From Flavivirga jejuensis (GTDB taxonomy: Bacteria; Bacteroidota; Bacteroidia; Flavobacteriales; Flavobacteriaceae), in contig NZ_JAUOEL010000005.1 in the NCBI RefSeq assembly GCF_030540765.1, positions 124,001-188,000 on the forward strand: 64,000 nucleotides of DNA. Reading direction: 5' to 3'. Both the position numbers and the translations under genes were made by a program. Position 1 is the stretch's first letter, and each line of letters opens with the position of its first letter. Below, one piece after another: positions 18,374 to 26,822 of the stretch. A model generated the notes under the pieces. The model searched no databases. It was not told where the DNA came from and saw only the letters and a list, made by a program, of their open reading frames with translations.

Positions 18374-18898
18374 ATGAATAAAATAGTTTATGTATTATTG
18401 GTAGCATTTGTTTTAACATCTTGCCAAAAAGAAAAAATTGGTTTTATAGACAATGGAATTGTTATAAATGATTTTCAAGAAAAAAAAGATCTAGAAACTA
18501 AATTTCAAGAAAAAGAAGAAGCTCTAAAAAAAAGAGCAGATAGTATTGGTAAGGCATTTCAAAATGAGTACTTATCTGTCCAAACTAAAGCACAAAATTT
18601 ATTTCAAAGAAATAAAAGAAAAGAAGCCGAACAATTAATGGCTCCTTTCCAACAAAAGGCACAACAATTAGAGCAACAAATACAAATAGAACAACAACAA
18701 TTTCAAAAAGATTTTCAAATAGAAATAGATTCTTTAATTGTTAAAGTAAAAGACTTTGTTAAAGATTACGGAAAGAAAAATGGTTACACTTATATTTTAG
18801 GTACAAGCGATGCAGCTGCAACTGTGTTATATGGTACTGATGAAAATGATTTAACAAAGACAATTCTTGATGCTTTAAACGAGACTTATAAAAAGTAG
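18374..18898 (+). CDS. OmpH/Skp-like periplasmic chaperone, lipoprotein form
   Basis: 174 residues. The N-terminus MNKIVYVLLVAFVLTSC has a lipobox (LTSC, Cys17). A long charged/glutamine-rich coiled coil follows (about 40-125), then the short Skp-type head segment (KKNGYTYILGTSDAAATVLYG). Skp/OmpH proteins hold outer-membrane proteins in the periplasm; a lipid-anchored form would act at a membrane. Function is by family only. It has its own promoter and terminator. Confidence 0.82.
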   Translation: MNKIVYVLLVAFVLTSCQKEKIGFIDNGIVINDFQEKKDLETKFQEKEEALKKRADSIGKAFQNEYLSVQTKAQNLFQRNKRKEAEQLMAPFQQKAQQLEQQIQIEQQQFQKDFQIEIDSLIVKVKDFVKDYGKKNGYTYILGTSDAAATVLYGTDENDLTKTILDALNETYKK

Positions 18899-18923
18899 AT
18901 AAATCAAAATTTATAAATTAATT

Positions 18924-18952
18924 AAATCCTAGTTAACGCTAGGATTTTTTTT
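18924..18952 (+). terminator. Intrinsic terminator of the OmpH-like gene
   Basis: AAATCCTAG (18924-18932), loop TTAACG, CTAGGATTT (18939-18947) followed by a T run. It starts 26 bases after the stop. Confidence 0.85.
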
Positions 18953-20249
18953 GTTTTATAAAACTCTTTTTTTATATGATTGTCAATTTATCTTGTAATT
19001 ACACAAACAAATATAAAAAGTAATATTTTTCTTACTAATAACTCAATCTCTAGTTTCTAAGTAACTTTTCCTCTATTTGTTTCAACTTCTACATAATAGA
19101 TTAATTTTTTGTAAATACTTATAGCATCAGACCTAATTATAAAGCTAATAATTGCAATAATACTTTTTTTAGAGGTAAGATTAACACCTAAACCTAATCG
19201 ATCATTAAATACGCCTTTAAATAAGTCTATTAGATCTTACCTATATTTTAAGATTGGAATCAACAAAAGCTATTAAAAGTATATTTTGTTTTGTAATTAT
19301 TTTTAAATCAAAAATTTATATTACTAAAACAAATAATGAATCAGAATAGATACTATATATCTATGTTTTTTAAAACAAATATATTCTTAGTTGATATTAA
19401 GATAAATTATAAATAAAGATTTACTAAACTGTTTCAATTTATATCATATCTAATGCCAAATGAAACAGTAAAATCATATTAAATTATTGATTATAAAACA
19501 TTTAAAGATTAATATTTAACTCTTCTTTTATTAGCATTAAAATTTTAAAACAGATAACTAATTGAGTTATCCACATTATATATTATAATACTATTTTATT
19601 TTTAAAATTTAAAAAAACAATAATGCATATTATAGTGTGTTAATAGCTAGGATAACTTTTTTTGATTTTTCTTTGATCATAATTAATTTACTTTCTATTA
19701 ATAATTAATTAACAATAGAATTTATCTTAATAGATTCATTTGTAGGTATTTTAATATTTATATGAACACTTGTTAACAACTAAAGTTAACTACTTTTTCT
19801 AATAACTATTTTATTTTTTGTGTTCACATCTATCATTTTTTAGTCTAATAACATTGCTAAAAAAAGTGAATTAAATTTTTGGTAAAGTCATCTTACTTTT
19901 TGATTGGAAAAATAAATGGATTAACAATATTTTTCTTTTAGAAAGTAATCAACACTTATTAACAAGTAATGAATATAATAACACACATTGTTAACTATTT
20001 TTGTTCCTTAAAATTATTGTCTTTTATTTGAAACCTTTTTCAAGTATATTTATAAAGCATTGATAATTAAGCTATTTTGTCTTTAATGTTAACTAATACT
20101 TTTTTTATAATTCTGTTTATTAATTAGTTAGAAACCAGCCTTTGTTCTTGATTTTAATAGCGAATAAGTCTTATACGTAACAAAGACATTAATGATTTTA
20201 AAAATTAAGTTAGTACCTTTATACTTTATTAAAACAAGATAATAAAATC
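18953..20249. other. Candidate chromosomal replication origin (oriC), gene-free
   Basis: About 1.3 kb with no open frame of note and very few G or C, bounded by a terminator and the rpiB gene. It contains a perfect DnaA box, TTATCCACA, at 19567-19575. Between about 19,700 and 20,000 there are several similar motifs: TTGTTAACA, TTATTAACA, ATTAACAAT and CATTGTTAAC. mnmG and rnpA, both oriC-associated genes in many bacteria, are near, as are three parS sites. Only one consensus DnaA box is present and dnaA is not in the window, so this is a candidate, not a proof. Confidence 0.5.
19567..19575 (+). promoter_or_regulatory. DnaA box TTATCCACA
   Basis: Exact match to the E. coli-type DnaA box, inside the gene-free AT-rich region. 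A single box could occur by chance in 64 kb of AT-rich DNA; its position gives it weight. Confidence 0.55.
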
Positions 20250-20684
20250 ATGACAATTTCTATAGGAAACGATCACGCAGGAACAGATTATAAATTTGCA
20301 ATTAAACACTATTTAGAAGATAAAGGGTATACTGTTAATAACTATGGAACCGATGCAAATGATAGTGTAGATTATCCAGATTTTGTACACCCAGTAGCCC
20401 AGGATATAAAAAATAAAAAAGTAGATTTTGGTATTTTAATATGCGGTAGTGCCAATGGTGTTGCTATGACAGCTAATAAATATCAAGAAGTACGTGCTGG
20501 TTTGTGTTGGACCAAAGAGATTGTAGAACTTATAAGGCAACATAATAATGCAAATATTTTATGTATTCCTGCACGCTATACTGCTATTCCTCAGGCCTTA
20601 CAAATGGTAGAAATATTTTTAAATACTAAATTTGAAGGGGGTAGACATCAAAATAGAATAGATAAGATTCCACTATCTTGTTAA
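20250..20684 (+). CDS. rpiB: Ribose-5-phosphate isomerase B
   Basis: 144 residues, full length. The conserved parts are IGNDHAGTDYK (about 5-15, with the D-H phosphate/ring-opening pair), VDYPDFVHPVA, and ILICGSANGVAMTANK (about 66-81, with the catalytic Cys). It interconverts ribose-5-phosphate and ribulose-5-phosphate in the pentose phosphate pathway. Its stop is immediately followed by the ATG of the CDF transporter gene, so the two are one transcript. It is the first gene after the candidate origin. Confidence 0.93.
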   Translation: MTISIGNDHAGTDYKFAIKHYLEDKGYTVNNYGTDANDSVDYPDFVHPVAQDIKNKKVDFGILICGSANGVAMTANKYQEVRAGLCWTKEIVELIRQHNNANILCIPARYTAIPQALQMVEIFLNTKFEGGRHQNRIDKIPLSC

Positions 20685-21602
20685 ATGGGGCATTCTCATA
20701 CTCATAACCATTCACATACTCATAACGACTTAAAAGGACGTAATCTTTTTATATCCATTTTATTAAATATTCTTATTACAGTTGCTCAAGTAATAGGAGG
20801 TATTGTTTCTGGTAGTTTAGCTTTATTAAGTGATGCATTACACAACTTTAGCGATGTTCTTTCCTTAGTTGTAAGTTATGTAGCTAATAAATTATCGAAA
20901 AAAAAAGCCTCAATTCACAGAACATTTGGGTATAAACGTGCAGAAATTTTAGCAGCTTTTATAAACGCTTCGACTTTAATAATTGTTGCTGTTTTATTAA
21001 TAATTGAAGCTATTAAAAGATTTCAAAACCCAGAAGAAATAGCATCTAATTTAGTTATTTGGTTATCTCTTTTAGGCATTGTAGCTAATGGCTTTAGTGT
21101 CCTTTTATTAAAAAAAGACTCCAAGGCTAATATGAATATGAAAAGTGCCTATTTGCATTTATTAACAGACATGATGGCAAGTATTGCAGTACTAATAGGA
21201 GGTCTGTTAATGAAATATTATCAATTGTATTGGGTAGATAGTGTATTAACTTTTGCTATAGCGCTTTATTTAATTTGGATGGGTTTCGATTTATTAAAAA
21301 GTTCCACAAAAGTTTTAATGTTATTTACTCCAGACGATATTCCTTTAAAACAAATTGTTGCTGAAATAAATGCTTTCGAATCTATTAAAAATGTACACCA
21401 TGTTCATGTATGGCAATTAAACGAAGAAGAAATTCATTTAGAAGCACATATTGATTTTAATAATGATATTACCTTATCTGAGTTTGATGTTATTTTACAC
21501 GAAATAGAAAACTTAGTGTTTAATAAATACGATATTAATCACGTAAATATTCAGCCAGAATTTGGAAAGGATGATGCTAAAGATTTGATTGTACAAGACT
21601 AA
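20685..21602 (+). CDS. Cation diffusion facilitator (Zn/Co/Cd efflux), CzcD-like
   Basis: 305 residues. It begins with a histidine-rich metal-binding leader (MGHSHTHNHSHTHND), then six membrane helices (about 20-205). The transport-site motifs are SDALHNFSDVLSL in helix 2 (about 49-61) and LLTDMMASIAVL in helix 5 (H-L-L-T-D-x-x-x-S). A cytosolic ferredoxin-like C-terminal domain (about 215-295) follows. It exports divalent metals, most often zinc, against protons. It directly abuts rpiB with no spacer; a metabolic reason for the pairing is not obvious. Confidence 0.92.
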   Translation: MGHSHTHNHSHTHNDLKGRNLFISILLNILITVAQVIGGIVSGSLALLSDALHNFSDVLSLVVSYVANKLSKKKASIHRTFGYKRAEILAAFINASTLIIVAVLLIIEAIKRFQNPEEIASNLVIWLSLLGIVANGFSVLLLKKDSKANMNMKSAYLHLLTDMMASIAVLIGGLLMKYYQLYWVDSVLTFAIALYLIWMGFDLLKSSTKVLMLFTPDDIPLKQIVAEINAFESIKNVHHVHVWQLNEEEIHLEAHIDFNNDITLSEFDVILHEIENLVFNKYDINHVNIQPEFGKDDAKDLIVQD

Positions 21603-21717
21603 TAAAAATCGTTATTCTTTCATTATAACTTATTGATTTCTTTTTATTTAATAGATAGTTCCTTTTTAATGAGTATTATAAGTTAACCATGAGAACATAT
21701 TTAAGTAAAATTTTAAA

Positions 21718-22164
21718 ATGACGCTAAAAATACAAGTAAAAACATTTGGGGCATTAACCAAGCAAGAATTGTATAGTCTGTTACAATTAAGAAGTGACGT
21801 ATTTGTAGTTGAGCAAGATTGCGTGTATCAGGATATTGATGGAAAAGACCAAAAAGGGTTGCATGTTTTAGGTTTTAAAGAAGATAGATTAGTGGCTTAT
21901 ACCCGTATTTTCAAACCAGGAGATTATTTTAAAGAGTCTAGTATAGGTAGAGTGGTGGTTGCTAAAAAAGAACGTGCTTATAAGTATGGTTATGATATTA
22001 TGAAAGCCTCAATAAAAGCTATTACAGATAATTATAATACCTCGTTAATAAAAATATCGGCACAAGTATATTTAAAAAAATTCTATATTAATTTGGGTTT
22101 TACAGCTGTTGGTGTGGAATATTTAGAAGATGATATTCCACATATTGCTATGATTAAAAAGTAA
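21718..22164 (+). CDS. ElaA-type GNAT acetyltransferase
   Basis: 148 residues, complete ElaA family length. Signature at the N-terminus: LYSLLQLRSDVFVVEQDCVYQDIDGKDQKGLH, then AYTRIFKPGDYF, IGRVVVAKKERAYKYGYDIMKAS (the acetyl-CoA pyrophosphate loop, here RAYKYG) and YLKKFYINLGFTAVG. The acceptor is unknown. It is monocistronic, separated from the CDF gene by 115 bases and converging on the next gene across repeat R2. Confidence 0.88.
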   Translation: MTLKIQVKTFGALTKQELYSLLQLRSDVFVVEQDCVYQDIDGKDQKGLHVLGFKEDRLVAYTRIFKPGDYFKESSIGRVVVAKKERAYKYGYDIMKASIKAITDNYNTSLIKISAQVYLKKFYINLGFTAVGVEYLEDDIPHIAMIKK

Positions 22165-22165
22165 A

Positions 22166-22337
22166 TTCCTATGGATTGAAAGTCTATAGAGTCGTTTTGG
22201 GAAACTGAAAATCTGCTTTGTGAAATACCAAAATAAAAGGTAAAAATTGTAAAATTTAATTAGTATGAATTCGTGTCAATTTTTTTAGAAGCTAAATGTA
22301 ATAAAGCTTAGATTTAACTATAGTTGAGACCAATAAA
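22166..22337 (-). repeat. Dispersed repeat family R2, copy 2
   Basis: Same block order as 8321-8484: CTATGGATTGAAAGTCTATAG hairpin, then CTGAAAATCTGCTTTGTGAAAT, GAATTCGTGTCA, TTTTTTTAGAAG, and TTTAACTATAGTTGAGACCA ending in ATAAA. The hairpin has decayed compared with the first copy. It abuts the stop of the minus-strand T9SS gene. Confidence 0.75.
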
Positions 22338-23753
22338 CTAGTGTTTTAAAGCAAAATGACCTCTAATAATTTCATTAGAGTTTAAAGTAATTACATACCA
22401 ATAATCATCACTATTTAAAACTTTTCCATTAAAAATGCCGTTCCAACCTGGAGAATTTGGAGGTAATGTTTTTAAAAGTTTACCGTGCTTATTAAAAATA
22501 TGTATCATTTTTATGGAATTATTACTATCAAAAACTTGCCATAAATCGTGGCTACCATCGTTGTTTGGTGTAAAGTATTTTGGGATATAATAATCTTCAT
22601 CAATAATTAATACGCTAAAGCTAGATTCGTTGCTATCGCAAGTAGTTTCATTATAAATATAAATGGTTTGAGAAGTTGTAATAGCCTCTCCTGCATTAAA
22701 CGAGATGCCATTACCTCCAGGTTGATTAAAGTAATTTCCGTTTATTAAACTAGGCAAAATGTAAGACGTATTCGTTATAACATTATCAAGAGTATCTACA
22801 TTAACAAAATTGCTGCAATCGTTTTGAGAAGTAATGTAATTTGAAAAAGAAACAGGCTCCCAAATTAAATGATTTCCTGAAGGATTATCAACAACAACAC
22901 AGTTTAAATCAGGATTAACCCTAAAATCTATTGCAGTAATATTAGCATTATTACCGTTTCTAAGATTCAATCTGCATAGATTGTTATTACTACAATCCAG
23001 TTGGGTAAGGTTAGAATTATTGGAAAGATTTAATTCTGCTAATTCATTAAATGCACAATTTAAAGTTATTAATTGATTATTTATAGAAAGGTCTAAATTG
23101 GTTAGTTGATTGTTTTCAGAAGAAAAGAAAGTTAGACTCGGATTATTAGAAAGATCAAGACTGCTTATTAGATTATTACCACATTGAAATGTACTTAATG
23201 TATTATTTTGGGATGTATCTAAGGAAGCTATTTGGTTGTGTTCAGATACTAAAACATTTAAGCGAGTATTCTGCGTAACATCTAAATTAGATAGCATATT
23301 ATTTTCACACCTTAATGAAATCAATAATGTGTTTAGAGTAACATCAAGACTGGTTAATTGATTAGAATCACACCATAAAATTTGTAAATCTCTATTTTGA
23401 GTAACATCTAAATTGGTTAATTGGTTATTACCGCAAAATAAATGAATTAAGCGTGTATTTTGTGTAACGTTGAGATTTGTTAGATTATTTGATTCACAAT
23501 TAAGGATTTCTAAAGCCGTAAAGGCTTCAATACCGGTAAGATCTAATATACCTTCATTTTCTATAAATAACTCCGTAAGACCGCTTATATTTGCCGTTAG
23601 GACTAAATTATCTAAAGGTCCTGTATCGTAACCTAAAGTTATTAAAGCTTGTTCAAAATTATCGTCTGGAACAAATGTGGTACTTTGAGACGTACCAATA
23701 GAACTTAGTAATACTAATACTAAAAAGCATAAGTATTTTTTAATCACCCACAT
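22338..23753 (-). CDS. Secreted leucine-rich-repeat protein with T9SS type B sorting domain
   Basis: 471 residues. Signal peptide (MWVIKKYLCFLVLVLLSSIGTSQ), then about ten 21-residue leucine-rich repeats (about 55-275) of the type LDVTQNTRLxxLxCxxNQLTN. A linker follows, then the C-terminal gliding-motility type domain (about 385-471: IPKYFTPNNDGSHDLWQV, FNKHGKLL, GWNGIFNGKVLNSDDYWYVI, GHFALKH). This C-terminal region directs export by the type IX system and surface attachment. Its first 14 bases overlap the end of the OmpA gene. A ligand or adhesion role is likely but not shown. Confidence 0.88.
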   Translation of the reverse strand: MWVIKKYLCFLVLVLLSSIGTSQSTTFVPDDNFEQALITLGYDTGPLDNLVLTANISGLTELFIENEGILDLTGIEAFTALEILNCESNNLTNLNVTQNTRLIHLFCGNNQLTNLDVTQNRDLQILWCDSNQLTSLDVTLNTLLISLRCENNMLSNLDVTQNTRLNVLVSEHNQIASLDTSQNNTLSTFQCGNNLISSLDLSNNPSLTFFSSENNQLTNLDLSINNQLITLNCAFNELAELNLSNNSNLTQLDCSNNNLCRLNLRNGNNANITAIDFRVNPDLNCVVVDNPSGNHLIWEPVSFSNYITSQNDCSNFVNVDTLDNVITNTSYILPSLINGNYFNQPGGNGISFNAGEAITTSQTIYIYNETTCDSNESSFSVLIIDEDYYIPKYFTPNNDGSHDLWQVFDSNNSIKMIHIFNKHGKLLKTLPPNSPGWNGIFNGKVLNSDDYWYVITLNSNEIIRGHFALKH

Positions 23754-24594
23754 AGGTTATTAAAATTTCAACACGCCTATCAAATTTTGGGTCACCACCA
23801 AGAGGAAATTTTCGACGCATCCCTAAATGACGCATCCTCTTTTTGTCAACACCTTTTTTGGCAAAATAATCATAAACATATTTTGCCCTGGCTTCAGATA
23901 AGTTTCGTTTTTTAGTTTTTCTATCTACAGCATCTCTACTGTATTGTGTACAGCATACATGCCCTTGAATAGTAAAATAAATCCCTTTTCGCTCAACAAG
24001 TGCCTTTGCGATAGCCTCCAGTGTTTTTTTAGATCCTGAGGTTACTGTACTATAACCAGTTTTAAATAAAATATTTTTAAAAATTATTTTATCACCAACT
24101 TTAAGATCGCCTTTAATTAATTCTGGAACATCTTTCTTTTTTTCGACTTTTGGAACAGGCTTTTTTTCGACTGGTTTTGGCTTTGGTACTTTTTGCTTTA
24201 CTATAATTTCTACTTTTCTATTTAAACCTCTTATTTTTAGTAGGTTTTTTTCTTCAATAATCTTTAATAGAATTTCACCTTTTCCATCAACATTAGTAAT
24301 TAAATCATCGCTAATTTCATTACTAGAAAAAATAGTTTTTATAGCGATTGCACGTTGTTGAGAAAGTTTTAGATTATAAGTATCGGCACCAATATCATCA
24401 CAAAAGCCAAATATAGATATGCTTTCAATGTCTATATCCGTCAATGTTGAAATAAAGAGTAGTAAACGATTTTTTTCAGTTGGCGGTAGATTGTATTTAT
24501 CTGTATCAAAGTAAACCTCGTGCGTTAATTCTTTTTGAGAAAACGCAGATACACTATTAAGTGTTATTAATATTAATAACAAAAATTTATTCAT
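23740..24594 (-). CDS. OmpA-family protein with two OmpA-like peptidoglycan-binding domains
   Basis: 284 residues with a signal peptide (MNKFLLLILITLNSVSAFS). Two OmpA C-terminal-type regions are visible. The first (about 24-130) contains VYFDTDKYNLPPTEKNRLL, FGFCDDIGADTYNLKLSQQRAIAIK; the second (about 170-280) contains ILFKTGYSTVTSGSKKTLEAIAKAL, GHVCCTQYSRDAVDRKTKKRNLSEARAKYVYDYF. Between them is a proline/lysine linker (KPKPVEKKPVPKVEKKK). Tandem OmpA-like domains would tie the outer membrane to peptidoglycan. The order S41 - OmpA - LRR suggests one operon, with overlap to the LRR gene. Confidence 0.85.
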   Translation of the reverse strand: MNKFLLLILITLNSVSAFSQKELTHEVYFDTDKYNLPPTEKNRLLLFISTLTDIDIESISIFGFCDDIGADTYNLKLSQQRAIAIKTIFSSNEISDDLITNVDGKGEILLKIIEEKNLLKIRGLNRKVEIIVKQKVPKPKPVEKKPVPKVEKKKDVPELIKGDLKVGDKIIFKNILFKTGYSTVTSGSKKTLEAIAKALVERKGIYFTIQGHVCCTQYSRDAVDRKTKKRNLSEARAKYVYDYFAKKGVDKKRMRHLGMRRKFPLGGDPKFDRRVEILITYVGD

Positions 24595-24660
24595 AGGTAA
24601 GATAATAGAACAGGTATAAATATACTGTTTTAATTTTTTTTATATAGAAATAAGTAAATC

Positions 24661-26295
24661 TTACTTTAAATAATCAAAGTAAGTTGAGGGTTTACTAAGT
24701 ATTTCTGTTGCTTTTTTAATTTTAGAATCGTTTACTTTATAATATTCATACAACCCCTCTCTGTAAACATATCTTTTTACGATGTCTTCTGTTAATAATT
24801 CTAATAAATAATCTTTATTCTCGTCTATAACACCAGTTTTAGAGACTCTTAAATTAGATACCAAAGTCTTAAAGTCTTTTTCAATATTATCATTCAATTC
24901 TTCTTTAGTTGCTGTTTCAAAAGCTTTGTATAGAGCCTTTTCTGTATCTGTTTCAAAAGAAAAGTTATTCGTTTTTAAATAATTTTTAAAATTTGAAAAG
25001 TCAGCATCCGAAAGCTTTAAACTATTAATATCGTTTGGAGTATTTTTATAATAATACTCTGTGGCATAATTAAATATTAAGTCGCTGTTTACTATGGCAT
25101 TTGTGATTGCCGAATTTTTAGAAGCGTTAAAAATAACATCTGGAAATACGCCGCCACCATCAAATACCTTACGACCGTTTTTGGTTTTAAACTCGTTATA
25201 ATTTTCTTGTTTTACACGAACCGCTTCTCCTTTTTTATTCCTGTTCCAATAATCTAAAGATTGAATGCATCTGCCAGAAGGGGTATAATATCTTGAAATA
25301 GTTATTTTAACCTGTGTACCGTAAGTAAGTAGCTTAGGGCGCTGTACCAAACCTTTACCAAAGCTTCTGGCGCCTACAATAACAGCGCGATCTAAATCTT
25401 GTAACGAACCCGATACAATTTCGCTTGCCGAAGCACTACTTCCATCAATTAAAACTACTAATGGTATTTTGGTATCAATAGGTTCACTTTGTGTATAGTA
25501 CGTTTTATTATATTTTTTAACTTTAGATTTTGTGGTGACTACCAATTGGCCTTTAGGCACAAAAAGGTTCACAATTTTAATAGCCTCATTAAGCAGTCCT
25601 CCTGGGTTTCCTCTTAAATCCAGAATAATATGTTCTGCTCCTTGAGCTTTTAAATCACGTAAAGCATAATTGGTCTCTGCATGTGCTTTATTATTAAATC
25701 TGCTTAAAACAATATAACCTGTTTTATCGTTAACCATCGAAAAATGTGGTACAGCCTTAATTTCAACTTCAGCTCTTTTTATAGTGGCAGTTTGAGTTTT
25801 ACCTTGGCGTATATAAGTAACTTCTACAGATGTGTCTGAAGTGCCTTTTAATAAGCTGCCAGCATCTTCTTTATAAGTATCTATGCTAATGTCACCAACT
25901 TTAATAATTTCGTCTCCAGCTTTTAAACCCGCTTTATCTGCTGGATAGTCTTTATAAGGCTCTACAATAACCAATTTATCTTTAAATGTTTTTACTCTGG
26001 CACCTATGCCCGTATAATCGCCAGTATTATTAATTCTAGCAGCTTCAACATCCTGTTCGTTCATAAAATTGGTGTATGGATCTAAACCTGCTAGCATACT
26101 TTTAATAGCAGTATCCATTAAATCACCTGGGTTTGTTTCATCAACATAATTCATGTTGAGCTCTTTAAAAAGCGTTGTAAATATTTCTATTTGCTTCGCT
26201 ATTTCGAAAAAATCATTTTTAAAAGAAGTTCCAGCAAAAAAAAGGAGACTTGCCAGTATAGGAATTATGATTTTCTTTTTTAATAAGTATTTCAT
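24661..26295 (-). CDS. S41 family C-terminal processing peptidase
   Basis: 544 residues. N-terminal signal anchor (MKYLLKKKIIIPILASLLFFAGTSF), a PDZ domain (about 85-165, GLKAGDEIIKVGDIS), and the tail-specific protease core with catalytic serine in GSSASASEIVSGSLQ (about 290) and lysine in GARSFGKGLVQ (about 313). A C-terminal helical extension (about 400-544) is present. CtpA/Prc-type enzymes trim or degrade periplasmic proteins. The gene follows rnpA by 18 bases, an arrangement common in flavobacteria. Confidence 0.92.
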   Translation of the reverse strand: MKYLLKKKIIIPILASLLFFAGTSFKNDFFEIAKQIEIFTTLFKELNMNYVDETNPGDLMDTAIKSMLAGLDPYTNFMNEQDVEAARINNTGDYTGIGARVKTFKDKLVIVEPYKDYPADKAGLKAGDEIIKVGDISIDTYKEDAGSLLKGTSDTSVEVTYIRQGKTQTATIKRAEVEIKAVPHFSMVNDKTGYIVLSRFNNKAHAETNYALRDLKAQGAEHIILDLRGNPGGLLNEAIKIVNLFVPKGQLVVTTKSKVKKYNKTYYTQSEPIDTKIPLVVLIDGSSASASEIVSGSLQDLDRAVIVGARSFGKGLVQRPKLLTYGTQVKITISRYYTPSGRCIQSLDYWNRNKKGEAVRVKQENYNEFKTKNGRKVFDGGGVFPDVIFNASKNSAITNAIVNSDLIFNYATEYYYKNTPNDINSLKLSDADFSNFKNYLKTNNFSFETDTEKALYKAFETATKEELNDNIEKDFKTLVSNLRVSKTGVIDENKDYLLELLTEDIVKRYVYREGLYEYYKVNDSKIKKATEILSKPSTYFDYLK

Positions 26296-26313
26296 AGTTA
26301 AAGTATCTTTTTA

Positions 26314-26685
26314 TTATGAAACTTTGCTGGAAAATTTTTCAAACAAAGGTTTCATTTTAGATTCTATTTGGGTTAAGGTTGGTTTGTCTTTGCCAATGTA
26401 CAAAATCATAAACGCATATTGTGTTGTAATGTTGTTAAAATACACAGCTTTGTTTAGTCTATAAACCTCTCTTAATAATCGTTTTATGCGGTTTCTATCT
26501 ACAGCTGTTTTAAAATTTCGTTTACTTACAGATACGCCTGTTTTAGCGATAACATCATCATCAAAAGTTGTTTGAAGGTAGACTAACCGTAAGGGAAAAG
26601 CCGAAACAGATTGTCCTCGTTCAAACAATTGTTCGATAAGCTTTTTGCTTTTAAGTTTTTCTTTCTTAGGATATGATGTAGACAT
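26314..26685 (-). CDS. rnpA: Ribonuclease P protein component
   Basis: 123 residues from the methionine at 26685 (MSTSYPKKEKLKSKKLIEQLFERGQ). A longer in-frame start at 26727 would add a hydrophobic 14-residue leader, which does not suit this cytosolic protein, so the inner start is preferred. The RNR-type motif is KTAVDRNRIKRLLREVYRL. It assists the RNase P RNA in maturing tRNA 5' ends. rnpA usually lies beside rpmH and dnaA near oriC; here it precedes the S41 peptidase. Confidence 0.93.
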   Translation of the reverse strand: MSTSYPKKEKLKSKKLIEQLFERGQSVSAFPLRLVYLQTTFDDDVIAKTGVSVSKRNFKTAVDRNRIKRLLREVYRLNKAVYFNNITTQYAFMILYIGKDKPTLTQIESKMKPLFEKFSSKVS

Positions 26686-26822
26686 ATGTAAATATATGAA
26701 TGCAAAAATAGCAATAACAATTAACACCTCAATTGCAATATATCTGCATGATAAAAATCATATTTAAACTCATTGAATCGTAGTAACTTAATAGTTTAAA
26801 AATAATTAAAGTATTCTATAGA

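Noticed and set aside
26686-26727. Longer N-terminus for RnpA (start at 26727)
   Set aside because: It would add a hydrophobic leader to a cytosolic RNA-binding protein; MSTSYPKKEK at 26685 matches the usual RnpA beginning.
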